Positions 26,943 through 35,553 of a DNA stretch of 64,000 nt are shown here, in pieces. The notes below the pieces were generated by a model that saw only the letters and a program-made list of their open reading frames with translations, had not been told where the DNA came from and did no database searches. The position numbers and the translations under genes are program-made. The stretch spans positions 99,900 to 163,899 of the forward strand of contig CAINUN010000016.1 in the NCBI GenBank assembly GCA_903853805.1, in the 5' to 3' direction. This stretch comes from an uncultured Bacteroidota bacterium. Lineage in GTDB: Bacteria > Bacteroidota > Bacteroidia > Chitinophagales > Chitinophagaceae. Each line of letters begins with the position of its first letter. The first letter of the stretch is position 1.

Positions 26943-28916
26943 ATGCGCAAACTGTTTTTACCCGTTTTTGCTTTACTATTTCTTGTCCAAATTTGCAACG
27001 CTCAAACCTTGTTTACATTTGGTAACAATCAAGTTGCAAAACAAGATTTCTTAAGAAACTACCAAAAGAACACCATCAACAAAAAGCCGGACATGTCAGA
27101 AAAAGCATTGAGAGAATACCTCAATCTTTACTCTCTTTTTCGTATGAAAGTTAGAGAAGCTGAAGCTACTCATATTGATACTATTTCGAGTATTAACCGT
27201 GAGTTGAACAACTATAAAAAACAACTTTCAAAAAACTATTTGACAGATGATGAAGTGAACAACAAACTCTATCGTGAGGCTTACGACCGCATGAAGGAAG
27301 AGCGACATGTTGCACACATTCTAATTATGGCACCACCTACGTTGAATCCTACAGATAGCTTGGTTGCTTACAAAAAAATGGATAGTCTTTACAAAGCTAT
27401 TACTACCAAGAAAGCAGACTTCGGTGAATTGGCAAAACAGTTCTCTGAAGATAAAGGCACAAAAGATAGAGGTGGCGATATTGGCTTTATCACTTCTTTG
27501 CAAACGATTTATTCTTTCGAGAACGCAGTTTATTCTACAGAAGTAGGAAAGGTTTCTCGCCCATTCCGCACACCACTTGGATTTCATATTGTAAAAGTGC
27601 TTGACAAGCGTGCTACTCGAGGTGAAATTGAAGTGGCTCAAATTCTTATTTCTGCACCAAAATCAAAAGGTAAAGTTGGCTATGAAGAAGCCAAGAAAAA
27701 AGCAGATACCATTCTTGGTGAGTTAAAAAATGGAGTAGCCTTTGAAGACTTGGTAAAAAAATATTCAGACGACAGATATACTAACAAATTGGATGGCAAG
27801 ATGCCACGTTTTGGGGTAGGAAAAGTTTCTCCTTCTTTTGAAGATGCAGCATTTGCATTAAATAAACTAGGAGAAATTTCACAACCTATAGAAACAGAAT
27901 ACGGCATTCACATAATTAAGCTCATTGAGAAGTTTCCTTTGAAACCTTATGATAGTTTGCAAGCAAACATTAAACGCACAGTTGAAAATGATGCCCGCGC
28001 ACAAACCGCTAAAGACATTTATTTCAATAAAGTAAAAGCAGCTAATGGCTTTAAAGATTATCCTGCAAACCTCGAAGAGCTTGTTGCAAGAATTGGCTCT
28101 TCAATTCCTGATACAGGAAAGAATGCGAACACTTTCAAAGCTTCTGATTTTGACTTCATGAACAAGAGTTTATTTACGTTATCCAACGTGAACTATTCTC
28201 AAAAAGACTTGATGGCTTTTGCTGAAACAATCACTCGTGGCCGTTTCCTTGGACCTCGTCAATCTGTAGCTAAAGACTTGTACACTATGTATGTGCAACA
28301 AGTGGTTACTGATTTTCAAGAAAACAAGTTGATGGATGAAAACGAAGATTTCCGCAATTTAATGAATGAATATCGTGATGGCATTATGCTCTTCGAACTC
28401 ATGGATCAAAATGTATGGGGGAAAGCTTCTAAAGACAGTATTGGACTTCGTAATTTTTATGAAGAACACAAGAGCAAGTATATGTGGGATGCAGGTTTTG
28501 TAGGTTCTGTTTATCATTTCAAAACAGAAGATGCCATGAAGAAAGGACTATCTACTTTGAAGAAGAAGAAAGCAACGGATGAAGATGTGGTAAAAGCAGT
28601 GAACAACGAACAAACGCCTGATGCTATAACTATACAACAAGGGCATTATGAGTTTGCAAAATTCAAAGAAGTAGCAAAAGAAAACATTGCAAATGGAAAA
28701 CTAAGTGATGCTGTTAAGAACGCAGAGGGTAGCTACACTGTAGTAAAAGCCAATGAAATATTTGACGGACCAAATCAAAAATCATTGGAAGATGCTCGTG
28801 GTTATGTGGTGGCTGAATTCCAAGATTTCTTAGAGAAAAAATGGAATGAAATGCTTCGACATAAATATCCTGTGAAATTGGATGATGCTGTTTTTAGCAC
28901 CATGATTGCAAAGTAG
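26943..28916 (+). CDS. Periplasmic peptidyl-prolyl isomerase with two parvulin domains (SurA-like)
   Basis: A 657-residue exported chaperone/isomerase. The signal peptide ends at ...LVQICNAQ. An N-terminal helical region is followed by parvulin domain 1 (about 120-220; AHILIM, FGELAKQFSEDKGTKDRGGD, FRTPLGFHIVKV) and parvulin domain 2 (about 230-335; AQILIS, FEDLVKKYSDD, IETEYGIHIIKLIE). A long C-terminal helical part ends with VKLDDAVFSTM. Two parvulin domains plus the helical frame resemble SurA/PpiC proteins that escort outer-membrane proteins; the domain order differs from E. coli SurA. It is probably an operon with the preceding thioredoxin-fold gene, and a strong terminator follows. Confidence 0.88.
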   Translation: MRKLFLPVFALLFLVQICNAQTLFTFGNNQVAKQDFLRNYQKNTINKKPDMSEKALREYLNLYSLFRMKVREAEATHIDTISSINRELNNYKKQLSKNYLTDDEVNNKLYREAYDRMKEERHVAHILIMAPPTLNPTDSLVAYKKMDSLYKAITTKKADFGELAKQFSEDKGTKDRGGDIGFITSLQTIYSFENAVYSTEVGKVSRPFRTPLGFHIVKVLDKRATRGEIEVAQILISAPKSKGKVGYEEAKKKADTILGELKNGVAFEDLVKKYSDDRYTNKLDGKMPRFGVGKVSPSFEDAAFALNKLGEISQPIETEYGIHIIKLIEKFPLKPYDSLQANIKRTVENDARAQTAKDIYFNKVKAANGFKDYPANLEELVARIGSSIPDTGKNANTFKASDFDFMNKSLFTLSNVNYSQKDLMAFAETITRGRFLGPRQSVAKDLYTMYVQQVVTDFQENKLMDENEDFRNLMNEYRDGIMLFELMDQNVWGKASKDSIGLRNFYEEHKSKYMWDAGFVGSVYHFKTEDAMKKGLSTLKKKKATDEDVVKAVNNEQTPDAITIQQGHYEFAKFKEVAKENIANGKLSDAVKNAEGSYTVVKANEIFDGPNQKSLEDARGYVVAEFQDFLEKKWNEMLRHKYPVKLDDAVFSTMIAK

Positions 28917-28935
28917 ATTCTTACTATTGTATGAT

Positions 28936-28968
28936 AAAAAAGGCTGTCACAATAGGACAGCCTTTTTT
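28936..28968. terminator. Bidirectional terminator after the parvulin gene
   Basis: AAAAAAGGCTGTC, loop ACAATAG, GACAGCCTTTTTT: a perfect stem flanked by A and T runs, suitable for both strands. Confidence 0.85.
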
Positions 28969-29065
28969 ATGGTAGCTATTAAAAAAACTACGAAAAACAT
29001 TTTTGCTCAGTAACGAAAAATAAAAGGAGTTATTGAATAATAGCAATGAAAGGTGGTGTTGCCTG

Positions 29066-29197
29066 ATTCGGAGTCTTTTTCTTTGATACGCATATGTGTG
29101 TTGCCTCATTCGGTTCCGAAACCTCTAGTTGGTGTATGCAGATTAAACGATTCGGTTTCGAATTATTCGACACATACATGTGTTTTGAATAGCTCGG
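29066..29197. repeat. 42-bp tandem-repeat array (copy B, inverted relative to copy A)
   Basis: ATTCGG (the complement of CCGAAT) occurs at 29066, 29108 and 29150, exactly 42 bases apart, with a degenerate GCTCGG at 29192. Two units contain TTCGGTTCCGAA or TTCGGTTTCGAA. On the reverse strand the unit 29107-29066 matches the fifth unit of copy A (14897-14938) at 34 of 42 positions by my hand alignment, including CACATATG and AGAAAAAGAC. The sequence following each unit (CAACACCA...CTTT) is also related. The array lies between the convergent parvulin and DUF2061 genes. Confidence 0.85.
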
Positions 29198-29210
29198 AGT
29201 CTGTATCTTC

Positions 29211-29678
29211 TTAGGTATCTATGCTTGAAGCAATATTGGGGCTCTCGCCATTGGTTCTTTTCCCCCAATTCACTTTTATCCATAACCTTTCATGAAACCA
29301 AAAAAGAATGACTTTGGTAATCACTTCAGCACCACCAATAGCAAATGCTTTGGTGAAACTTCCTGTCCAAAAAAGAGCCAAGAGAATAGTATCAATAGTT
29401 CCAAAAAAACGCCAACTAAAACCTTTAATAATGCTGCGATAGTGACTTTCCCTATAAGCACTACCGTTGACTTGCATGCCAAGGTTAACCTTCTCCCAAA
29501 TGCGTTCGTGTAAATAAAACAAAATGATTTTGGTAATCACTTCAGTCAATCCAATCTTTAAAGCAGTTGCAATAGTTCGTGTAAAAAACCAAGAAAGGAA
29601 AATAGTATCAGCAGTAGCTAACACACGCCATGTTGCAGCTTTGGCGACGACTCTAGAACGGGTATCTTTGGATGGCAT
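29211..29678 (-). CDS. Membrane protein with two DUF2061 domains
   Basis: A 155-residue membrane protein made of an internal duplication. Residues ~8-68 (WRVLATADTIFLSWFFT ... EVITKIILFYLHERIWEKV) align closely with ~80-140 (WRFFGTIDTILLALFWT ... EVITKVILFWFHERLWIKV). Each half is a DUF2061 unit with two hydrophobic helices and the terminal HERxWxKV motif. The function of DUF2061 is not established; the family is often seen near sulfur-assimilation genes, which are not present here. A strong reverse-strand promoter lies at 29707-29736. Confidence 0.88.
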   Translation of the reverse strand: MPSKDTRSRVVAKAATWRVLATADTIFLSWFFTRTIATALKIGLTEVITKIILFYLHERIWEKVNLGMQVNGSAYRESHYRSIIKGFSWRFFGTIDTILLALFWTGSFTKAFAIGGAEVITKVILFWFHERLWIKVNWGKRTNGESPNIASSIDT

Positions 29679-29706
29679 GTGCCGAAAATTTCAAAACGAA
29701 TTCGCG

Positions 29707-29736
29707 CAAAAATAGAGGTCATAACGACATTTCAAA
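29707..29736 (-). promoter_or_regulatory. Promoter of the DUF2061 gene
   Basis: Reverse-strand TTTG (29736-29733), 18-base spacer, TATTTTTG (29714-29707): a full match to the Bacteroidota promoter, 29 bases upstream of the ATG. Confidence 0.75.
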
Positions 29737-29802
29737 GCAATTGGTGATAATCGTTATCATTTATTTAAATGATAAGAGTGCGTCTTTCTCCCATTTTCCA
29801 CC

Positions 29803-29833
29803 TTTGTAAATCTCTGCATTGGCATTAACTTTG
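29803..29833 (+). promoter_or_regulatory. Promoter of gcvP
   Basis: TTTG at 29803-29806, a 19-base spacer and TAACTTTG at 29826-29833: an exact Bacteroidota promoter. The leader is only about 20 bases, leaving no room for a glycine riboswitch. Confidence 0.8.
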
Positions 29834-29856
29834 CGCATCTTTTTCAATTTTATTTT

Positions 29857-32742
29857 ATGAAATTATTTTCTGCTCAGAATCAGGAATTCCATGCAAGACA
29901 TATTGGGCCAAGTGCTCATGATACTCAAGAAATGTTGCGCACAATTGGTGTCAGCAGTATGGAAGAACTCATTAGTCGAACAGTTCCTGCATCCATTCGC
30001 ACAGAAAAGGAGTTGAACATACCACCTGCCATAAGCGAATCACAATATTTGGCTGAGTTGAAAGAAATTTCAATGAACAATAAGGTATTTAAAAACTATA
30101 TTGGACAAGGCTATTATGGAACACTTGTTCCCTCTGTTATTCTTAGAAATATTTTTGAAAACCCAGGATGGTACACCCAATACACGCCTTACCAAGCAGA
30201 GATATCTCAAGGTCGTTTAGAAAGCCTATTGAATTTCCAAACTATGGTGAGCGACTTGACTGCATTGCCAATTGCCAATGCTTCTTTGTTGGATGAAGCT
30301 ACTGCTGCGGCCGAAGCAATGACTATGTTCTTTGGCATGGCGAATAAAAACCATGACAACATTGAACGGCCTAAGTTTTTTGTAGATGAATGTGTTTTCC
30401 CACAAACCAAAGATGTGGTCATCACCCGTGCATTACCAATTGGAATTGAAGTGGTTATTGGTGATTACAAAACTTTTTCGCTCGATAATTCTTTCTTCGG
30501 TGCTTTGGTTCAATACCCTAATAACAAAGGCTCTGTGATTGACTACCGCGAATTCATAAAAGCAGCACACAACACAGGTGCTTATGTGGCAATGGCTACT
30601 GATTTATTAGCCTTGACTTTACTCACACCTCCTGGCGAATTGGGTGCAGATGCAGCTTTTGGTTCTGCTCAGCGTTTTGGTGTTCCGTTGGGTTATGGTG
30701 GACCTCATGCTGCATTCTTTGCTGTAAAAGATGAATTTAAACGTAACATTCCTGGTAGAATTATTGGCATTAGTATTGACGCTAAAGGCAACCGAGCTTT
30801 GCGTATGGCTTTGCAAACTCGTGAGCAACACATCAAGCGCGAAAAAGCAACATCAAACATTTGTACTGCTCAAGCATTATTGGCAAATATGGCTGCTATG
30901 TATGCAGTATTTCATGGTCCAAAAGGATTGAAGGCTATTGCAAAACGAGTTGCATTACTCACTCAAACTTTAGCAGAGACATTAAACAGTTATGGCTATC
31001 AAATTGAATCCTCTTCTTTCTTCGATACTATTTATATCAAAGCAGATAATGTTTCTGCTATAAAAACAAAAGCAGAAGCAGCGGAATATAATTTCTATTA
31101 TGCTCAAGATGGCAAACATCTTAGTGTTTCGCTCGATGAAACCACTACTATTTCCGATTTGTTTGGCTTATTGGAAATCTTCTCTCATGAAGTTGACGAG
31201 CCTGTAAGTTTTATTATCAACGATGATCAAGGATTAACATATATTCCTTCTTCACTAACCCGTACTTCCGAGTTTTTAATACATACAGTGTTCAACACGC
31301 ATCATAGCGAAACACAAATGATGCGGTATTTGAAAATGTTGGAGAATAAAGACCTTTCTTTAAACACAAGTATGATTTCATTGGGCTCTTGCACAATGAA
31401 ACTGAATGCTGCCACCGAAATGATTCCATTGAGTTGGTCGCATTGGAGTAATATGCATCCTTTTGCTCCGATAGAACAAGCAGATGGTTATACACAAATT
31501 GCCAAAGAACTTTCTCGTTTCCTTTGTGAGGTAACTCATTTCGATGCTTGTAGCCTTCAACCTAATAGCGGTGCGCAAGGCGAATATGCAGGCTTATTGG
31601 CTATCCGTAATTATCATTTGGCTAAGGGAGAAGGACATCGTGATGTGATACTTATTCCTATTTCTGCTCATGGCACTAATCCTGCCTCTGCAGTGATGGC
31701 TGGTTACAAAGTGGTGGTGGTAAAAGCTTTGGAAAACGGGTATATTGATGTTGCAGATTTGAAAGCAAAAGTGGGTCAATACGAAGCCAATCTTGCGGGT
31801 ATTATGATTACATACCCATCTACTTATGGTGTGTATGAAGAAACTGTAAAAGAAATTACAGAAATCGTTCATCAACATGGAGGACAGGTTTATATGGATG
31901 GTGCTAACATGAATGCTCAGGTTGGGCTTACTGGTCCTGGCTTGATTGGTGCAGATGTTTGTCATCTTAATCTTCATAAAACATTTTCTATTCCTCATGG
32001 TGGTGGCGGACCAGGCATGGGACCAATATGTGTGAAAGCACATCTTGCAGATTATCTACCCGGACATGTGTTTATGAATAATGGCAATACACAACACAGT
32101 CATGCTGTTTCAGCTGCGCCTTATGGATCTGCAAGCATCCTCTTGATTTCTTATGCTTACATCCGTATGTTGGGCTTTAATGGTGTTCGATATGCAACTG
32201 AATATGCAATTCTCAATGCCAACTACATGCGTGCTCGTTTGCAAAACGATTTCGACATTCTTTATACTGGAACAGGAGGCACTTGTGCACATGAATTTAT
32301 CGTTGACCTTCGTCCGTTTAAGAAATCTGCTGAAATTGAAGCTGAAGATGTGGCTAAACGTTTGATAGATTATGGATTTCATGCGCCAACGATGAGTTTC
32401 CCAGTTCCAGGAACAATTATGATTGAGCCAACTGAAAGTGAAGATAAAGCTGAACTTGACCGTTTCTGTGATGCTTTGTTAGGAATTCGAAAAGAGATTG
32501 CTGCGATTGAAGATGGCAAAGCCGACAAGAAAGATAATGCATTGAAAAACGCACCACATACTCAGTTTACCATTACTGCCAACGAGTGGAATCATGCTTA
32601 TAGTCGTGAAGACGCAGCTTATCCGTTGCCTTATGTGCGCAACAATAAATTCTGGCCAAGTGTATCTCGTGTGAATAATACTCACGGCGATAGAAACTTA
32701 GTGTGTACTTGTGAGCCTACAAGTGCTTACGTTGCTGAGTAG
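29857..32742 (+). CDS. gcvP: Glycine dehydrogenase (decarboxylating), single-chain P-protein
   Basis: PLP enzyme of the glycine cleavage system; it decarboxylates glycine and transfers the aminomethyl group to the lipoyl H-protein. At 961 residues it is the long homodimeric form, in which the alpha and beta halves are fused. The N-terminal motif is [17 protein letters not shown]. The PLP lysine lies in [20 protein letters not shown] (about 705-725), preceded by [11 protein letters not shown]. The C terminus ends with the family-typical [17 protein letters not shown]. gcvT and gcvH are elsewhere. It has its own promoter and a terminator. Confidence 0.98.
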   Translation: MKLFSAQNQEFHARHIGPSAHDTQEMLRTIGVSSMEELISRTVPASIRTEKELNIPPAISESQYLAELKEISMNNKVFKNYIGQGYYGTLVPSVILRNIFENPGWYTQYTPYQAEISQGRLESLLNFQTMVSDLTALPIANASLLDEATAAAEAMTMFFGMANKNHDNIERPKFFVDECVFPQTKDVVITRALPIGIEVVIGDYKTFSLDNSFFGALVQYPNNKGSVIDYREFIKAAHNTGAYVAMATDLLALTLLTPPGELGADAAFGSAQRFGVPLGYGGPHAAFFAVKDEFKRNIPGRIIGISIDAKGNRALRMALQTREQHIKREKATSNICTAQALLANMAAMYAVFHGPKGLKAIAKRVALLTQTLAETLNSYGYQIESSSFFDTIYIKADNVSAIKTKAEAAEYNFYYAQDGKHLSVSLDETTTISDLFGLLEIFSHEVDEPVSFIINDDQGLTYIPSSLTRTSEFLIHTVFNTHHSETQMMRYLKMLENKDLSLNTSMISLGSCTMKLNAATEMIPLSWSHWSNMHPFAPIEQADGYTQIAKELSRFLCEVTHFDACSLQPNSGAQGEYAGLLAIRNYHLAKGEGHRDVILIPISAHGTNPASAVMAGYKVVVVKALENGYIDVADLKAKVGQYEANLAGIMITYPSTYGVYEETVKEITEIVHQHGGQVYMDGANMNAQVGLTGPGLIGADVCHLNLHKTFSIPHGGGGPGMGPICVKAHLADYLPGHVFMNNGNTQHSHAVSAAPYGSASILLISYAYIRMLGFNGVRYATEYAILNANYMRARLQNDFDILYTGTGGTCAHEFIVDLRPFKKSAEIEAEDVAKRLIDYGFHAPTMSFPVPGTIMIEPTESEDKAELDRFCDALLGIRKEIAAIEDGKADKKDNALKNAPHTQFTITANEWNHAYSREDAAYPLPYVRNNKFWPSVSRVNNTHGDRNLVCTCEPTSAYVAE

Positions 32743-32766
32743 AATTTTCTTAATTATTAATAAAAA

Positions 32767-32795
32767 CTGTTTCGAAAAGGGAACAGCTTTTTTTT
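32767..32795 (+). terminator. Terminator after gcvP
   Basis: CTGTTTC, loop GAAAA, GGGAACAG, then a run of T; the stem contains one U-G pair. It lies 24 bases after the gcvP stop. Confidence 0.75.
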
Positions 32796-32861
32796 ATGAA
32801 AAACACAATAACTATTGCATCCTAACAAGAGAAGTTTTTTATTAAGCATTACATTAGCAGC

Positions 32862-33566
32862 ATGCAAATAAAAGGCAAATTGTTTCTTATTCCAGTACCC
32901 ATTGCCGATGGGGCATTGTCTACACTTTCAGTGCAATTGAAGGAATCCCTTTTACATGTCCGTTATTTTGTAGTAGAAAACATTAGGACGGCACGTAGAT
33001 TTTTAAAAGCCATTGAGCCTAATACCGTTATTGACGATCTTAGTTTTTTAGAAATTGACAAACACAAAGGTGCCGATATAAAGCTATTTGAAAAATGGTT
33101 AAAACAAGGGTTGGATGTGGGACTAATGAGTGAAGCTGGATGCCCTGGAATTGCAGACCCTGGTGCTGATATTGTAAGAAGAGCACAACAACTTGATGTA
33201 GAAATCATTCCTTTGGTTGGACCGAATTCTATGATACTAGCATTGATGGCTTCAGGCTTAAATGGTCAAAGTTTTTGTTTTGTAGGCTATCTTCCTGTGA
33301 AAGAACCTGCAAGAAGTCAAAAAATCAAATTACTGGAGGTCCTTTCTAAAAATGAAAATCAAACACAATTGTTTATAGAAACACCTTATAGGAACAATCA
33401 AATGCTTGATGAGCTCTTGAAAACTTGTAATGAAAATACAAACTTGTGTATTGCACAAAACATTACAGCACCAAATCAATTCATCAAAACAAAAACCATA
33501 GAACAATGGAAAAAACAAAAACCTGTTCTTGAGAAGCAGCCAGCAGTTTTTCTATTGTTGGCGTGA
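32862..33566 (+). CDS. Tetrapyrrole-methylase-fold SAM-dependent methyltransferase (RsmI-like)
   Basis: A 234-residue protein of the family that includes the 16S rRNA 2'-O-methyltransferase RsmI. It shows GKLFLIPVPIADG at the start, the central MSEAGCPGIADPGADIVRRA (corresponding to SDAGTPGISDPG in RsmI) and VGPNSMILALMASGL. It is shorter than RsmI (about 280) and its loop residues differ, so it may be a paralogue with a different target. It stands alone and ends four bases before the convergent glycosyltransferase gene. Confidence 0.8.
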   Translation: MQIKGKLFLIPVPIADGALSTLSVQLKESLLHVRYFVVENIRTARRFLKAIEPNTVIDDLSFLEIDKHKGADIKLFEKWLKQGLDVGLMSEAGCPGIADPGADIVRRAQQLDVEIIPLVGPNSMILALMASGLNGQSFCFVGYLPVKEPARSQKIKLLEVLSKNENQTQLFIETPYRNNQMLDELLKTCNENTNLCIAQNITAPNQFIKTKTIEQWKKQKPVLEKQPAVFLLLA

Positions 33567-33570
33567 AAAA

Positions 33571-34713
33571 CTATCTCACTCTTCTCCCTTTCCATTCATA
33601 TTTTCCAATCATTCCTAAAAACCCAGCACTGACAATATAAAGCACATGAAAAAACTGAAGTAATGGAAACCAGTAAAGCATTTTTTTTAGTCTAAAAAAT
33701 GATGCTAATGGGATTAGAAAGTTCAATTCAATTATGGTTTTAGTTGCCAAAATCCCAATTAAAAAATAAAGAAGGTACAATTCTCTACAACTCAATAATG
33801 CCAAAACTAATAGCATGAGATTGAACAAATAAACAAGACTCAAAATAGCTATTAGTTTAGGGTCATTGTATTTTCCAGATTTAGACGCCCAACGAATTCT
33901 TTGGCGAAAAAAACTAGACAAATTAGGCTGAGGATGTGTAGTAACAATTGCCACATCTGATCTTAGACATACTATTCTTTTGGGAAACTTTTTTTTCATT
34001 TTTGCAGTCAACATCAAGTCATCTCCTGAAGCCAAAAAATTAATATCATCATATCCATTTACTTCCTGAAAGGCATTTTTAGAGAAAGCAAGATTGGCAC
34101 CATTACTCATGCTACCTAATCCTAAACGATGAGTTGCTATAGTAATTCCTTGCATCATCATAAAATCTATAGTCTGAAAAATAGAAAGTAGTTTTGGTGA
34201 TTCAGAAAAAACCACAGGCGCAATAATCATTACTGGGTTTTTGATTTCAAATTCAAAGACAATGTTTCTAAGCCATTTTTGAGGAACAATACAATCTGCA
34301 TCTGTAGTCACTATTAGTTTTCCCGTGCTATGCTCAATGCCAATAGTCAATGCTTTTTTCTTGTAAGCATTTATTTTTTCTTCTGAGCTCATAAAGTTCT
34401 TTAGCTCCAAACAATAAACATTTGGCAATTGGAATGAATGAACAATATCTTGAGTTCCGTCATCCGAAAAATCATCTACTACAATTATTTCAAAAAGATG
34501 TTTAGGATAATTATTCTTCAAAATGCTACTGATACATGCTGTAATATTTATCGCCTCATTTCTTGCAGGAATGATAATGCTTACTGATGTTGATGGGGTA
34601 AAAATTTCTGGTGTAAATGATTCTAATTGCAATTGCCATCCACGCCTAAAAAGCACAATTAAAATTGTGTAGCATAAGGTAACAATTAGCGTAGCAATCA
34701 AAAAAATAGTCAC
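33571..34713 (-). CDS. Membrane-bound family 2 glycosyltransferase
   Basis: A 380-residue processive-type glycosyltransferase. One N-terminal transmembrane helix is followed by the GT-A domain: SIIIPARNEA (about 48), EIIVVDDFSDDGT, TTDADCIVPQ (DxD) near 140, the acceptor region ASGDDLMLTAKM and the QRIRW motif (about 265). Three or four C-terminal helices follow. The layout suits synthesis of a surface polysaccharide or glycolipid; the sugar cannot be told. Its ATG overlaps the stop of the upstream alpha/beta hydrolase (ATGA), so the two are co-expressed. Confidence 0.88.
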   Translation of the reverse strand: MTIFLIATLIVTLCYTILIVLFRRGWQLQLESFTPEIFTPSTSVSIIIPARNEAINITACISSILKNNYPKHLFEIIVVDDFSDDGTQDIVHSFQLPNVYCLELKNFMSSEEKINAYKKKALTIGIEHSTGKLIVTTDADCIVPQKWLRNIVFEFEIKNPVMIIAPVVFSESPKLLSIFQTIDFMMMQGITIATHRLGLGSMSNGANLAFSKNAFQEVNGYDDINFLASGDDLMLTAKMKKKFPKRIVCLRSDVAIVTTHPQPNLSSFFRQRIRWASKSGKYNDPKLIAILSLVYLFNLMLLVLALLSCRELYLLYFLIGILATKTIIELNFLIPLASFFRLKKMLYWFPLLQFFHVLYIVSAGFLGMIGKYEWKGRRVR

Positions 34714-35519
34714 AGATAATCGTTTATTTTTTCCCAGGTTTCTGAATCGTATATCCGGTGTCCTTTTTCAAGCATGATAAGTTTACAAGACGGAACTAGC
34801 CGTTTAAATAACACTGCATGTTTAGGTGGGATTACACGGTCATAAACACCTGAAAAAACAATGAGCTGAATATTGTGTTGTTGAATTATTGTTTGTAATT
34901 GCTTTCTATTTGGTATGAACAAACTCAAAGCCGGCCAAACTTTATACAAAAACTGCCTTTCCTCTAGAGAGTTTATGTAACTCATGATAAACTTAAAACG
35001 AGCTGCATCTATCCATTTTCTTTTTCGCAGCCATTTAAAAAAACGGATGTAATTGTAAGGGTATTGCACAAATCTTTTCAACAAAAAATTTCCAAGGGAG
35101 GTATGTGTCGCAAAATAGTAGAAAGGATTAAATACCAATCCATCAGATGCGATTAGCAAACAATTTTCAACTATACCAGACATGTTTTCTAAAACAGACA
35201 AACACACTCGTCCTCCCATACTATAGCCTATCATCGAAATTTGATTTACTCGGTTTTCTATCATTAAGTGTTGTAATAACAAACCGACATCCTCTATCGT
35301 TAATCTCGCACTCTCCGACCACATACTTTCCCCATGATGTGGCAAATTAATACTGACAAGCGTGTATTTATCATCAAGATAATCACTCAATGGTAGAAAC
35401 ATGGAAGCATCATTGCCATATCCATGAAATGCAATTAATAACTTAAAGCCATTGCCAATTTTGATGTAATGAATTCTTCCATTGGGAAGTTGAAAAAAAG
35501 AGGAAACTCTTGTAGGCAT
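34710..35519 (-). CDS. Alpha/beta-fold hydrolase
   Basis: A 269-residue soluble hydrolase with the oxyanion strand LLIAFHGYGNDASMF, nucleophile elbow GYSMGGR (Ser about 97), acid VFSGVYDRVIPPKHA and catalytic His in MLEKGHRIYDSE. The substrate cannot be deduced. A TTG three bases upstream could also start it, but the ATG at 35519 is preferred; a TACATTTG box lies at 35532-35525 on the reverse strand, so the leader is minimal. It is translationally coupled to the downstream glycosyltransferase, suggesting a joint role in envelope lipid or polysaccharide chemistry. Confidence 0.85.
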   Translation of the reverse strand: MPTRVSSFFQLPNGRIHYIKIGNGFKLLIAFHGYGNDASMFLPLSDYLDDKYTLVSINLPHHGESMWSESARLTIEDVGLLLQHLMIENRVNQISMIGYSMGGRVCLSVLENMSGIVENCLLIASDGLVFNPFYYFATHTSLGNFLLKRFVQYPYNYIRFFKWLRKRKWIDAARFKFIMSYINSLEERQFLYKVWPALSLFIPNRKQLQTIIQQHNIQLIVFSGVYDRVIPPKHAVLFKRLVPSCKLIMLEKGHRIYDSETWEKINDYL

Positions 35520-35524
35520 CAAGT

Positions 35525-35532
35525 CAAATGTA
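35525..35532 (-). promoter_or_regulatory. -7 promoter box for the hydrolase/glycosyltransferase operon
   Basis: Reverse-strand TACATTTG fits TAnnTTTG and ends only five bases before the ATG, implying an almost leaderless transcript. No -33 match. Confidence 0.4.
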
Positions 35533-35553
35533 TTGACTATAGCGAAATGATGT

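Noticed and set aside
29834..29856. Glycine riboswitch before gcvP
   Set aside because: The promoter at 29803-29833 leaves a leader of about 20 bases, far too short.
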